NCBI GenBank assembly: GCA_963680875.1
Contig: OY804584.1
Span: forward strand, 95,810,031-95,874,030
Length of the DNA: 64,000 nucleotides
Direction: 5' to 3'
DNA from: Bathymodiolus brooksi
Lineage: Eukaryota; Mollusca; Bivalvia; Mytilida; Modiolidae
Every line of letters begins with the position of its first letter. Position 1 is the stretch's first letter. Both the position numbers and the translations under genes were made by a program. Shown piece after piece: positions 33,947 to 43,894 of the stretch. The notes under the pieces are model-generated. The model did no database searches, was not told the DNA's origin, and was given only the letters and a program-made list of their open reading frames with translations.

Positions 33947-34119
33947 TTTTGGAGGTGACATATGCGAAACTAACACTGATTCCTAGTTCCTGCTCCATTA
34001 ATATCAGAGGATGCCCGAGCTTTTCGGCAGATAACTCATGTCTCACGTGTTGTCGTAGAGCCGGATGTGACCGTGGAGACTGTGACCACTACACGTGTAA
34101 ATGTTCTGGATGTCCTTGA
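33947..34119 (+). CDS. Mature ten-cysteine peptide exon
   Basis: Phase 1 entry. Residues after the signal peptide run from KLTLIPSSC to CKCSGCP and stop. The adjacent cysteines (CC) at 28-29 and the two extra cysteines relative to eight-cysteine mussel defensins suggest a fifth disulphide (inference). Mild positive charge is expected. No frame damage is seen within this exon. Confidence 0.78.
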
Positions 34120-34196
34120 CACTGACTAGGGATAATTCTACCAACACGTGGAAATCATTCAGATTTTATTTGAACATGATGTCACTTTAAAAAATT

Positions 34197-34202
34197 AATA
34201 AA
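34197..34202 (+). terminator. Polyadenylation signal AATAAA
   Basis: AATAAA lies 78 bases after the TGA stop of the cysteine-rich peptide gene. Confidence 0.6.
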
Positions 34203-34328
34203 ATTTAAAATAACTTATTTGTTTTACTTTTCAATTATTGAACATATCCATCCAGATAAAAATAAATGTCGATTTCTATTATGGTTTGGTTTTCGTGTGC
34301 ATTGGCCTATGGGTGGATGTTTTGAATG

Positions 34329-34576
34329 GTTTGGTTTATGGTGCTTAGCGCCACTTTCAACAATATTTCAGTTATATCGTGGCGGTCAGTTTTATAGGTG
34401 GAGGAAACCTGTGTACCCGGAGAAAGCCATCCGTCTGTCGCAAGTCACTGACAAACTTCATCACATAATGCTGTATCGAGTACACCTCGCCATGTGCGGT
34501 GTTCAAATTCACAACTTTAGTGATGATAGGCAGTTGTAAATCCGAATACCATACGATCACGACCACGACGGCCTCT
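34329..34576 (-). mobile_element. SINE with 13-bp target duplication
   Basis: Same family as 18889-19136, minus orientation. Flanked by GATGTTTTGAATG at 34316-34328 and 34577-34589. Begins 127 bp after the peptide gene's polyadenylation signal. Confidence 0.88.
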
Positions 34577-34589
34577 GATGTTTTGAATG

Positions 34590-35780
34590 TCGTGAAGATA
34601 TTGTGATATGTTGAATATGTCTGATATTTTAGCTCTTTAACAGGTTCACATAAACCCGATTTGTGCTGAATCTAAGCAAGTTACTTATTTTAAATAAAGG
34701 GTCACGCATCTATACAACCTATTACATCTACAAAAAAACCAACATTTTTTCACCTTGAACTCCTTGCTTGAAAACAGAATAGGGTTAGTAACTCCAGCAT
34801 TAATTCGAACTAGTCTGTGCTTAGGATCAGGAAAAGTCTTTTCCTAGAGGTTGTAAAATGAAATCCGGAAAGTTTTTCGAACTTTTCTTGCCCTATCGTT
34901 GAAGTAATTACATTCGACACAAGACTCACACTCTACTTCGTCAACGGAAGGGTACTATACGAAAAATGAAGCAATAAATTAGTGGAAATCTTAAAATTAT
35001 GGAGAACTGAGCTATCGTATGCACAAAACAAGCAGAGAGGCGAAAAGGAACGTCTTTTAGGAATTGATACATGTCCTATAGTTTGAATGATATAATGGAA
35101 ATAAGGTGCATTAAATGTAACCGAAGCGAGCAGGTGTACGGTTTTAAAAGTTTAGGTGTTTCCTGCCTTGTGGATAAATTAATAGTATATAGGATCGAAA
35201 CATGCAAGTTGCTGTTAACATAAGATTATATAAATATTGACACGAACAAGTTAAAATAAGGAAAATGATGAAATAATAAAGAAATAAAGAAATTTCATTG
35301 AAAATAAATATGTATATAGAAAGTTAAAAAAAGGGGGTGATAATTTCGTGCCACGCGCCAGTGCTTAGGATCATTGGGCTAAAATTTCAGAAGATAGGTA
35401 AAATCGAACTTGAGTTATCGTGTAAAAACAGAAACAGGTGTAGAATGGACGACACATCCACAAAAAATACTGCATGATCTGTACTACCCAGACGGGACTG
35501 TCCATACGGGCATTTGGGCAATACCCTGTACATAGTCCGCTCAACTAAACAACAATGGGCCGACCTGCTATGTGAGGATGTCCAGGTTGATTTTAAGACC
35601 CACTCTACTTCTGGTGGTACCGACAATTGGAATTCGTTAATATCTCTCCACTAGGCCATTTTAAAACTTTCATACCTATACAGTGGAGGCTATTCTCTAA
35701 TTTTTGATCAACTTTAAAAAAAAAAACACAAAAAACTGGAGACCATCTGTAGTTTAAGAGAAAATATTTAAACCTCTTTC
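34590..35780. other. No supported gene
   Basis: No inverted ends or tandem repeats. At 35450-35640 the plus strand has an open run (QWADLLCEDVQVDFKTHSTS) that looks protein-like, but a stop precedes it and no splice sites bracket it. Confidence 0.4.
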
Positions 35781-35785
35781 CTAAG

Positions 35786-36382
35786 CAGGCGCGTAGCTCC
35801 CTATACGCCAACACGCAGTTGCGTGCACATCGGCGTGCTGAAAAAAAAATAAAGAGCAAAAAAAATAAAATAAATAAGGAATAATAAAAATAAAAAAAAA
35901 AAAGTGGAAGACAAACTGAGTCTCGTTGTGGCTTTTTGTGAAAATTCAATGTCATAAAAATTACGGCATTTCAAATTTCATTCAAATGACGTTACGGCCG
36001 TATCATTAGTATGAGCTACATCCGTCATCGTATTCTGATTCTCAATGTTGCTGAAAAAAATATTCTGATTTTGGTGGAGGAAAAAAATAATAATCTGATT
36101 CAGAGTTTTTGTCATATAACCTAATGTTAAATTCTGGAAAAACAATAAATATTCTAACTCTCGTGTTGTCCGTAAAAAAAATTCTGAACGAAACAAAAAA
36201 CCATAACCCCCCCCCCCCCCCCCCCTTTGCAAGTTAAATGGTCGGTCCCTAAGTAAAATCTGTCTAACAAAATCATGAAATCAATGTGTTGCTTATGTAT
36301 TCAATTTACCCATGAAAACACCTCAGAACGCACCATTTTGATTTGGTTGCTTGCACTGCAAAAAAGGCTAGCTACGCCCCTG
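35786..36382. mobile_element. 597-bp CAG...CTG element, TSD CTAAG
   Basis: Ends CAGGCGCGTAGCT / AGCTACGCCCCTG, flanked by CTAAG at 35781-35785 and 36383-36387. Contains a homopolymer C run at about 36207-36223. No transposase. Confidence 0.85.
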
Positions 36383-36539
36383 CTAAGTCATATTTTTTTT
36401 ATAGGTGCCCTCTTTTTGAAGGACAATGCTGTCAGACACAACTTTGAGTTCATTTTGACTGAAAGCAGTAGTGGCTACATATACTGTAAAGACCTTTTCT
36501 TGATTGTTTTAAATAGCCTGCAAGTGGGGATCATCTTGG

Positions 36540-36720
36540 GGGTTATGGTGTTTGACGCCACTTTCAAAAATATTTCAGTTTTATCGTGGCGGTCAGTTTT
36601 ATTGTTGGAGGAAACCAGAGTAACCGGAGCAAATGTTGTATCGAGTACACCTCTTCTGAGCGGGATTGCATATGTAGTTATAAATCCAACAACCATACGA
36701 TCAAAACGGACACCTCTTTA
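36540..36720 (-). mobile_element. Internally deleted SINE
   Basis: Tail and head text of the 18889-19136 family (CACTTTCAAAAATATTTCAG; GGAGGAAACCAGAGTAACCGG; CGAGTACACCTC) with the middle missing. Confidence 0.7.
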
Positions 36721-37406
36721 TTTAAGAGAATAGGTTTACAAACAATAAACAATGTGGGTAAATGATTGTGTGAACCTATGTAAAAGTTTTGATTGCATAA
36801 AGTAAAAGAAGATAATGTGTAGGGTAGTAAAATTTTGAATAGCAGCATGCATGCCACCTACGATCACTCCCAATAAACTATTGCTTAAGGGTGTAGGCCT
36901 GGGCAACCCCAAAATTTTCCTCTCATAGTTCATTTTTTTTTTATATTTGCATCATTGAATATCTATGGCTAAATACATTAGCTGCCAAATTTTCAAGAAA
37001 TTTCACCGTGCCGTTTTCTCCATAACACATCCTAAATATAGCAATTTTGGCGGTATTCTTGACGCCAGATGGTAATACCGGTACTAGTTTCGGAAGCTTC
37101 TAATAGATATACGCATTTATTTCTGGTTGAAAGGGAATATTTTGGCTTTAATATACTTGAAAGTGTTATTGTTGAATAATTATGAAATATCTAGCATCTA
37201 TGAATATCATGTTTGAAGAAAATCACGTGCAAAACAGTTGAAATTGGAAAAAAAGGGGGATGCCCTGAGATACCACTGTGGTATTAAAAATCTGATTTAA
37301 AAAAATCTTGTCGATTAATTTCAATCAAAAAATGTCACAGTAAAGAATATACATATAGACATCATTGCACCAAATTATACAAACTTTTACCGTCGGATAT
37401 TTAAAC

Positions 37407-38506
37407 ATATCCAGAAATCATGGGTAGTTTGCTCATTTGCATATCCAAGATGGCGGTTTCTTCAAGCCAGAAATTTTTACAAAGATTTTGTTTGGGGGTG
37501 CGGGCATTTTTCTGAGGTGAAATATTTGACATTACACCGGTAGAAACAAGCACAGCAAATTTTAGCTAGATGTATAAATTATTCGCGGTTCCCACACTAT
37601 TTTAAAAACAAGGCATATTTCTGTGAATTCTAATATGGATATCACTGCAGAATTCAAATCTTAGTCGACTTCTGACCATTTTTTTAATTGTTTACCATGG
37701 ATGCACACTATTTTCTGAACCAAATACGGAAACTTCCGGTGTAGATCTATCTCTTTTTTCACACATTATTTGAATAAAATTTGTTTCCACGGTTCCCAGG
37801 AAGATTGAAATGGTCAGATTTTGGGAAATGTCAGCTTCTGTAAGGGCCACTTGAAGGGTAACGTGTGTTTTCATTAAAACTCGAATTGTTATCTGCTGAA
37901 AAATAGTCAATCATTGCCGACACCGGTTTAAATATAGAAAATAATTAAGTCGAGGCTCCATGAAGGGTAAATAAACTTTTTATAATGATACATTTGAATT
38001 CGATGAATGTTTATTATACAATATCAACAAAACATTGAATACTTGTAGTAAGCACATTCAAAAAATTTAACAATATAAAATCTATATACTTAAGCGATTC
38101 CAATGGCATAGTTAATACTTATGTGGGGCAGATATTGAAAAAAAATGCACAATATATTTTTTATTTAGTATACATATTTTTATTTATTTAATTGATCGTG
38201 AAAAAAAAAGGGGGGGGGGGGGGGGGGGGCAGTGCATATATTTTCGATCTTTTACACACATCATCGAGTTCCTAATGAACATATGATGACAATTAATTTT
38301 GATACGATCACAAATAATTATATGAAGTTATTTATGTGATCAAAACTGATGAAATATTACTAAAAAAAAATAGATACGAGTTTTCATCAGCGTTCATTGA
38401 TCAGCGTCTTCCAAATATGGTTCAACGTTTATTTGCTGACGTCATACATGACGCGATTTGGCTTCTGAATATTCATGAGCGAAAGTACCCATGATTTCTG
38501 GCTATA
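37407..38506. mobile_element. ~1.1-kb TIR element, copy 1
   Basis: Ends ATATCCAGAAATCATGGGTA / TACCCATGATTTCTGGCTAT plus GCTCAT-type sub-terminal pairing. The right half (GTGGGGCAGATATTGAAAAA; GCTGACGTCATACATGACGC) matches the element at 56720-57604. Carries a run of about 21 G at 38210-38230. Confidence 0.75.
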
Positions 38507-38589
38507 TTATGTTTTCCATGGATGGCACCCAGAAAAAATGAAATTGTCGAGGAAAGTTATTACACACTTATCCTTTGCTGTTTCTTTAT

Positions 38590-39600
38590 TTGTAGGATTA
38601 AAAAAAAACTAGTTACCAATAATAAGAATAAGAATAAGAATTGTATTGTCCAATAGAGGGCCCACAAGGGGCAAAGTCATTACAGTGATTCATAAACAAT
38701 AACATTAAAAAATAAAAAATAAAAATATTATACGTTACAATGAACAAAACTAAAATATATACTAAATACTTATACTAATAATAGTTATAATAATAATTAA
38801 GTGCCGTCGACTATGACATTGTTGGCCACATCAGACATCAATGGTTAATTTACATGTAGTGTAATGGTCAAGTCCTCCCCGTGTCCTATGCACATGAACA
38901 AGTACTGTACGGTAGTTGTACAAATGCAGAGGAAACCAAGGGCCGGTGCAAATAGGACTATAACACATTCGCACACATATTATACATGTGAAATAACTAC
39001 ATTTTCGAAATTAAATGCATATACTGTATAAATACTTAAACATGAGAGAATAAATATATCACTCATATCAATATTTGTTTGTCTGTCTATTTATATTAAA
39101 TAAAGGGAAGAAAAAGTCCTCCCTTTGTCCAAAGCACATGAACAATGCCATAGTTATTCAAATGCAGGGAACACCAAGGGTCGATGCTAAAAGGACTTAT
39201 TAAATAATTAAATATGTGAATCTATTACAATTCAAGACTTAGAGTAAGACACATGTATATGTACTATATAAATAAAAACAAAAACATAAATATAAATGAG
39301 TAAGTCCTCCTCGTGTCCCAAGCACTCGAGCACAATAGTTATTCAAATGCAAGGGACACCAAGCAGGGGCGGATCCAGGATTTCAAGTTAGGGGGGCGCA
39401 CTTAAAAAAAATTGCGGCGAGCGGAGGGAGGCGCGAAAATATTTGGAGTATTTCGTGTGAAAAATCACGATTTTACGCCAAAACATCATATTTTTTTCCA
39501 ATTTTAGGGGGCGCCCCCCCCCCCCCCTGAATCCGCCCCTGCCAAGGGTCGATGCTAAAAGGACTTATTAATAAGCTAAATATAAAAAGCTTTTGAATTC
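38590..39600. repeat. Three degenerate direct repeats with an inserted MITE
   Basis: AAGTCCTCCCCGTGTCC ... CAAATGCA...ACCAAGGG recurs near 38872, 39112 and 39302. An (AATAAG)n stretch lies at about 38617-38640. The third copy is split by the MITE at 39364-39541. Confidence 0.65.
39364..39541 (+). mobile_element. CAGGGGCGGAT MITE, copy 3, TSD CCAAG
   Basis: 178 bp with ends CAGGGGCGGATCC / GAATCCGCCCCTG and target duplication CCAAG (39359-39363, 39542-39546). The intact neighbouring repeat (ACACCAAGGGTCGATGCTAA near 39170) is a natural empty-site copy that confirms the boundaries. Confidence 0.93.
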
Positions 39601-39989
39601 TTATATTTGACATAGTGGATGTCCAAATTACCAATCTACTGCATTTGTCTTTTTTATTTTCTGGTTGGTTGGGGAGGGGGAGGTGTGGTTTGAGGGTGAC
39701 TCTACTTGATTAATTAATTACAAAAAAAGGATCAGATATTACCAATTTTTTCCCCAAGCACAACTTTCCATTTTTTTTACTACCATAAAATTAATTTACA
39801 CCTTGGTATATATATCAATCTTTGAACAGTTTTTTTTTCTCTGTTGCCTGAAATATGAATCTTTCTCAAACTGTGAGCAATAATATTATAGGAATATATG
39901 CTATTTTGAGGGAATTTATACATATAAGAATTTGACATTTCACCTGCAAACTGAAAAAGATATAAAATTTGGGCATGTTGTAAAACTTT

Positions 39990-40075
39990 GAGTGGAGTCT
40001 GGGGTCTTTTTTGGAGTGGAGTTTGGAGTCATTTTTGGAGTCGATTTTGGAGTCATTTTTGGAGTCGATTTTAAA
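39990..40075. repeat. GGAGTC-type minisatellite
   Basis: Short repeats of TTTTGGAGTCGATTTTGGAGTC. The minus-strand frame reading NDSKIDSKNDSK is a by-product of the repeat. Confidence 0.8.
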
Positions 40076-40369
40076 TTCAATATTGCCCTTATTATATATA
40101 TAACAATACAAAACAGACACAAAAAACGAGTAATGAATCAAAAATAGTTGGAGGTCGTCTCTCCTCAGTTCTACCATAGATGATCCATCTATGGTTCTAA
40201 TGAACAAATAATGAATATATTGTTGTTATTTAGATTTGGAAGGCGTCTTACCTATATAGGTAATTGCGCCTTGTACCTATATCCTAATACTGCTGCAAGT
40301 TAAAGATGGCTATCGGTGCAAAGATTAAGATCCCTTACAGATAAAGGGGTCTGACAGGCCCGTTAACAT

Positions 40370-40880
40370 GCAACTAGGGGTGGGAATTTCAAAGAGGGAG
40401 TACAAATATCTTGGCAAAGGTTTGAATACATTAAAGGTAAAGGGGATTGGAATTTCATAGAGGGAGTACAAATATTGCCGCTAGTGATTTAATGCAGATA
40501 TTTGGGAGAACATAATTCCATAGAGCCCAGGTGCAACTATACCAGCAATTATTTAATAACTTAACAGATAAAGATTTATAGAGGGGGGGGGGGGGGTACA
40601 AATATCATGGCAAAGTTTTAATATCTTTTTGATTAAGGGGAGGTTGGAATTTCATAGAGAGAGACTCTAATATCACAGTAATTAAGGTTTAAATACCTTA
40701 CAGATGAAGGGGAGGTAGGAATTCCATACAGGAGTTAACGAATATTGCGGAAAGAGTTTTAATACCTTACAGATAAGGGGGTAGATTTTTATACAAGGGG
40801 AGGGGTACAAGTATCTTTGCAAAGGTTTAATTACCTTACAGTGAAAAGAGAGGTATGAATTTCATAGAGGTGGGCACAAA
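40370..40880. repeat. Degenerate ~80-90-bp tandem repeat
   Basis: About six copies of text built on GGAATTTCATAGAGGGAGTACAAATAT ... AATACCTTACAGATAA. Copies differ in length and include G-runs near 40576. Confidence 0.7.
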
Positions 40881-41025
40881 TACAGCAGCAAAGGTCTTTT
40901 TTTCAACCTCAAAGGATGCAGTGTGATAAATACAAATGTGTGTCTATATTTTAACTTAGAAGCTCTCGGGAGCCTGAATTGCTCACCTGGCATTAAAAAT
41001 GCAAAAGTGGTTAAATATGCACAAG

Positions 41026-41249
41026 AAGAATTTGAAGATACCAAAGGGAGGTAATCAGAAACCGTATATTGAAGAAGACCAGACAACACAATGGCCAAAA
41101 GAAAAAGTACAAAAGGACAAATAACGATCGACAAAACATACATATAAAACTAAAGATCGAGTAATACGAACCCCACTTAAAACCGGAGGTGAACTCAGGT
41201 ACTCTGGAAGGATAGGCAGTTCCTGCTCCACTAGTGGCACCCGTCATGT
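41026..41249 (+). repeat. Penelope-type 3' tail (plus-strand reading)
   Basis: AGAATTTGAAGATACCAAAG ... GGAGGTGAACTCAGGTACTC adjoins the reverse-transcriptase relic on its C-terminal side. Since the relic is on the minus strand, the tail is read from its complement. Confidence 0.6.
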
Positions 41250-42430
41250 TAATCTAGTTACAAACCCGGTAATAAGTCGTGAATGAGGAAAGGACCGGGA
41301 AATTTTCGAAGTGATGACTTCAATTTTACCAAAAGGAACCCTTGGTTCAGTAGCTTCCTTGTTAGCAGCAACCCTCTATCAAGGAATTCCTGATAGGAAC
41401 CACAAGCTCTGGATTATCGTATCATCTGAGAGATATATACTCCATATGCAGGTGCTGCTGGAATGTTGCTACATATAAATGGAAAGTTTACAATGGGAAA
41501 ATTGAAATCATCTTTTTTGTCATAAAGTTTCGTTCTTAACCGACCCTCACTGTCGATCTCGAGGTGTAGGTCAAGGTATGAAGCAGACCTATCTGTATCT
41601 GTGGTATCCTTTATTTCAAGCTCAATGGGATAGATGCGATCAACAAAATCACCAAACCTAGAATTATTTAGTGAAAGGACATCATCTATATAGCGGAACG
41701 TGAAATTAAAGGATCGGGCTAGCTTCTATTCGTTTTTCTTGAGAAGCCCCTGTATGAAGTCTGCCTCATACGAATAAAGGAACAAGTCGGCGAGAAGAGC
41801 ACACTTGGTACCCATAGGTAATGCCGACTGTCTGTTGAAAAACACGTCCACCAAACATAACAAATATGTTGTCAATCAAAAACTCGAGCATGTTGAAGAT
41901 ATCAGTTTCAGATAACTTTTTGGTAGAATCAGATTGATGTTTTACAAAATAAGATCTGTCTCTTCCTAGTACAAGGTATTTGTATCTACGTTGGCCATTC
42001 TTTTTTATGAAACACAGTTGGACCAACTCCTTTAATTTGTCCTTCAGCTTAGAGTGAGGAATAGTAGTGTATAGGGTAGAGAAGTCAAATGTTGTAATGC
42101 TATTGCAGGCGAGTCATCTGGCATATCTTTAAAGAGGCAGGAAATTTCCAAGTCTACTAAATATTGTGGGTTTAAGATCTTGTAGTGACCTCTGGTGATA
42201 TTTTGTAAGGTGTTGCTTAAAGAATTCAAGGCAAGCAGGCCACACATATAATGTATTCTTTATGAATGACCATTACATTGGGCGTAAAAGTAGTCTTACT
42301 AGTAAAAATCTTACGCTGTGTAAAAGGGACATTTTCAAATTTATCAACATAAAGCCTGAAAGGTAGGGTTGAGAATAAGGGGAGTGCATACTTAAATTTG
42401 TACCCCACGAATAAGGCGCCCACCACTTAA
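41250..42430 (-). pseudogene. Penelope-like reverse transcriptase relic
   Basis: Minus strand from about 42430 to 41250. In scattered frames it encodes KKNGQRRYKYLVLGRDRSYF, FGGRVFQQTVGI and, after a frameshift, ADLFLYSYEADFIQGLLKKN, a stop, then FTFRYIDDVLSLNNSRFGDF. The YIDD box is the reverse-transcriptase active site. At least one frameshift (41815-41830), an in-frame stop near 41725 and more damage upstream make it inactive. The layout (FQQ..GI, ADLFLYSYE, YIDD) is that of Penelope-like or related bivalve elements. Confidence 0.78.
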
Positions 42431-43890
42431 TGTTTGAAAAATCTTTTCACATGGAAAAAAAATACCCCTCAATAATGAAAATTCAATGTTTGCTTCCCGA
42501 ATTTGGTAAACTTAACACAACGAATGTTTCCAGGATTATTAGATGGAGAAAATAATATAGGATAACTACTTGAAGAATCCAAATATAGAAAATATTCAAC
42601 GAGTGACCGAACAACGGAATAATTCACGAATGCATATAACACATGAGTTAATTATCCGTGTTTGTCAGTCACAAATTGAATATTTTTCTGATTTCACCGG
42701 TCGACTGTGCTGTAAATTGCATAAAATCGTCATGCAAAGTATATAAGAGTATTACATATATGTGAAACATGATATAAACATGAAATATGAAAAACAATGT
42801 TGCTAAACAAAATGAGAAAAAAAGGGGGGGGGGGGGGGGTAAAAAAGTAACCTGTCCCCAGGTACTTGTGGTCTGCTATATGTATATCGCTATTGCATTC
42901 CGGAACTCAGTTCGTAATGTCGTAACAACAACAAAAAATATTATTGCTATATTCCAGTGTAATCGTAACCACTTCTTAAATTAAAATGTGATCTTCACTG
43001 AAAGTTCTATGATAGAGATCACTTTCTTGTCAAAAGATACGATAGGTATAATAGCCACCCGTGTTTACCAGGTAGACCATGGCAGGTGTAATTACAATAT
43101 ATTTCTTTGTTTTGTGGGTAAACTTGTTGGTTCTGTGTTTCCAAGGTCATGTGACTTATGTCCTGTTTCGTCGTTGTCACACTTTTATTAGGCACAGACC
43201 ATTTTACTGGAAAGGGTGGGGGTTGAGATTTTTTAAAGAAGATTATCCAAAATTGTTTGAAATTTTTTTTTATCTCCAAGTTGTTCCTAAGAGCTTTTTT
43301 GTTTCCTTCTCTACCTGAACGCACTAAAAATACCCCATTTAAATGTAAAAAAAAAAATATTATGATTCAATTGTTGCCTGTAAAATTTGAATGTTGCTAT
43401 CCTATACCAAACATGGACATTTAGTGGCTACACAGACCCCATTCGACACAAGTTTTCAATAGCACATACTACAACGGATCATGTCATTACAGTCAAAAAC
43501 CATCAGACACAGTCACAAACCAAATATGGTAAAAATCAATATCAAACTTTTCTCAAGTTTATTGGATTTTGCATGAATTAAACTTTCAAGTGTAGTTCAT
43601 TTATCAATTACAATTTCTTTACTTTTTTGGTATTAATCTTCACCTTTTTATGCATTTAATATCAAAGAAATTGTGAAATTAGTTTAATTATGAATATTCT
43701 ACCCTATAGGAATGTTAACTTCATTGAAAAATAATCAATACATGTGAAATACCGGTAGAAGAAAAATCGATTTTTACCATATTAGGTCAAACGATGGTTT
43801 GTGCCCGTGTCTGATGCTTTTTGATTGTAATGATACGAGTCTGTTGTAAGGTGCGATTAGGAAGACCAAAATCTACTATTATGTACTTAA
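42431..43890. other. No supported gene
   Basis: AT-rich, with a G-run near 42825. A 79-codon plus-strand frame at 43079-43318 starts in good context (ACCATGG) with a hydrophobic N-terminus; see rejected items. Confidence 0.4.
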
Positions 43891-43894
43891 ATTA

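Larger units (their letters stand above)
32801..34119 (+). pseudogene. Cysteine-rich secreted peptide gene, stop at codon 2
   Basis: Exon 2 (32801-32851) follows acceptor ATTTGTTTAG. It holds ATG at 32806, immediately TAG at 32809, then an in-frame hydrophobic run KAVAIVGLLFCLT and donor GTAAGA in phase 1. Exon 3 (33947-34119) follows a T-rich acceptor and continues the frame with VLEVTYA, completing a classic signal peptide, then a 50-residue mature peptide to TGA. The mature part has ten cysteines at positions 9, 16, 25, 28, 29, 34, 39, 44, 46 and 49, with CxxxC (25-29) and CxC (44-46) spacing as in defensin-type (cysteine-stabilised alpha-beta) peptides. It is not one of the mussel families I can place with certainty (defensin, mytilin, myticin). 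Without another start, the TAG prevents a secreted product. Confidence 0.75.

Noticed and set aside
33907..34119. Reading the cysteine-rich ORF from the ATG at 33907
   Set aside because: That ATG lies in the MITE's target duplication and the first 13 codons are intron, including the T-tract acceptor. The spliced model joins 32851 to 33947 in frame and gives a better signal peptide.
35387..35640. Open text on both strands near 35.5 kb
   Set aside because: Protein-like in one plus-strand frame but preceded by a stop and without splice sites or promoter.
36275..36733. 152-codon plus-strand frame
   Set aside because: Runs through the end of a CAG...CTG element and a SINE remnant; no conserved protein pattern.
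43079..43318. 79-codon plus-strand frame with a signal-like N-terminus
   Set aside because: Good start context and hydrophobic start, but only two or three cysteines, no polyA signal or splice context, and aromatic-rich composition expected by chance here.
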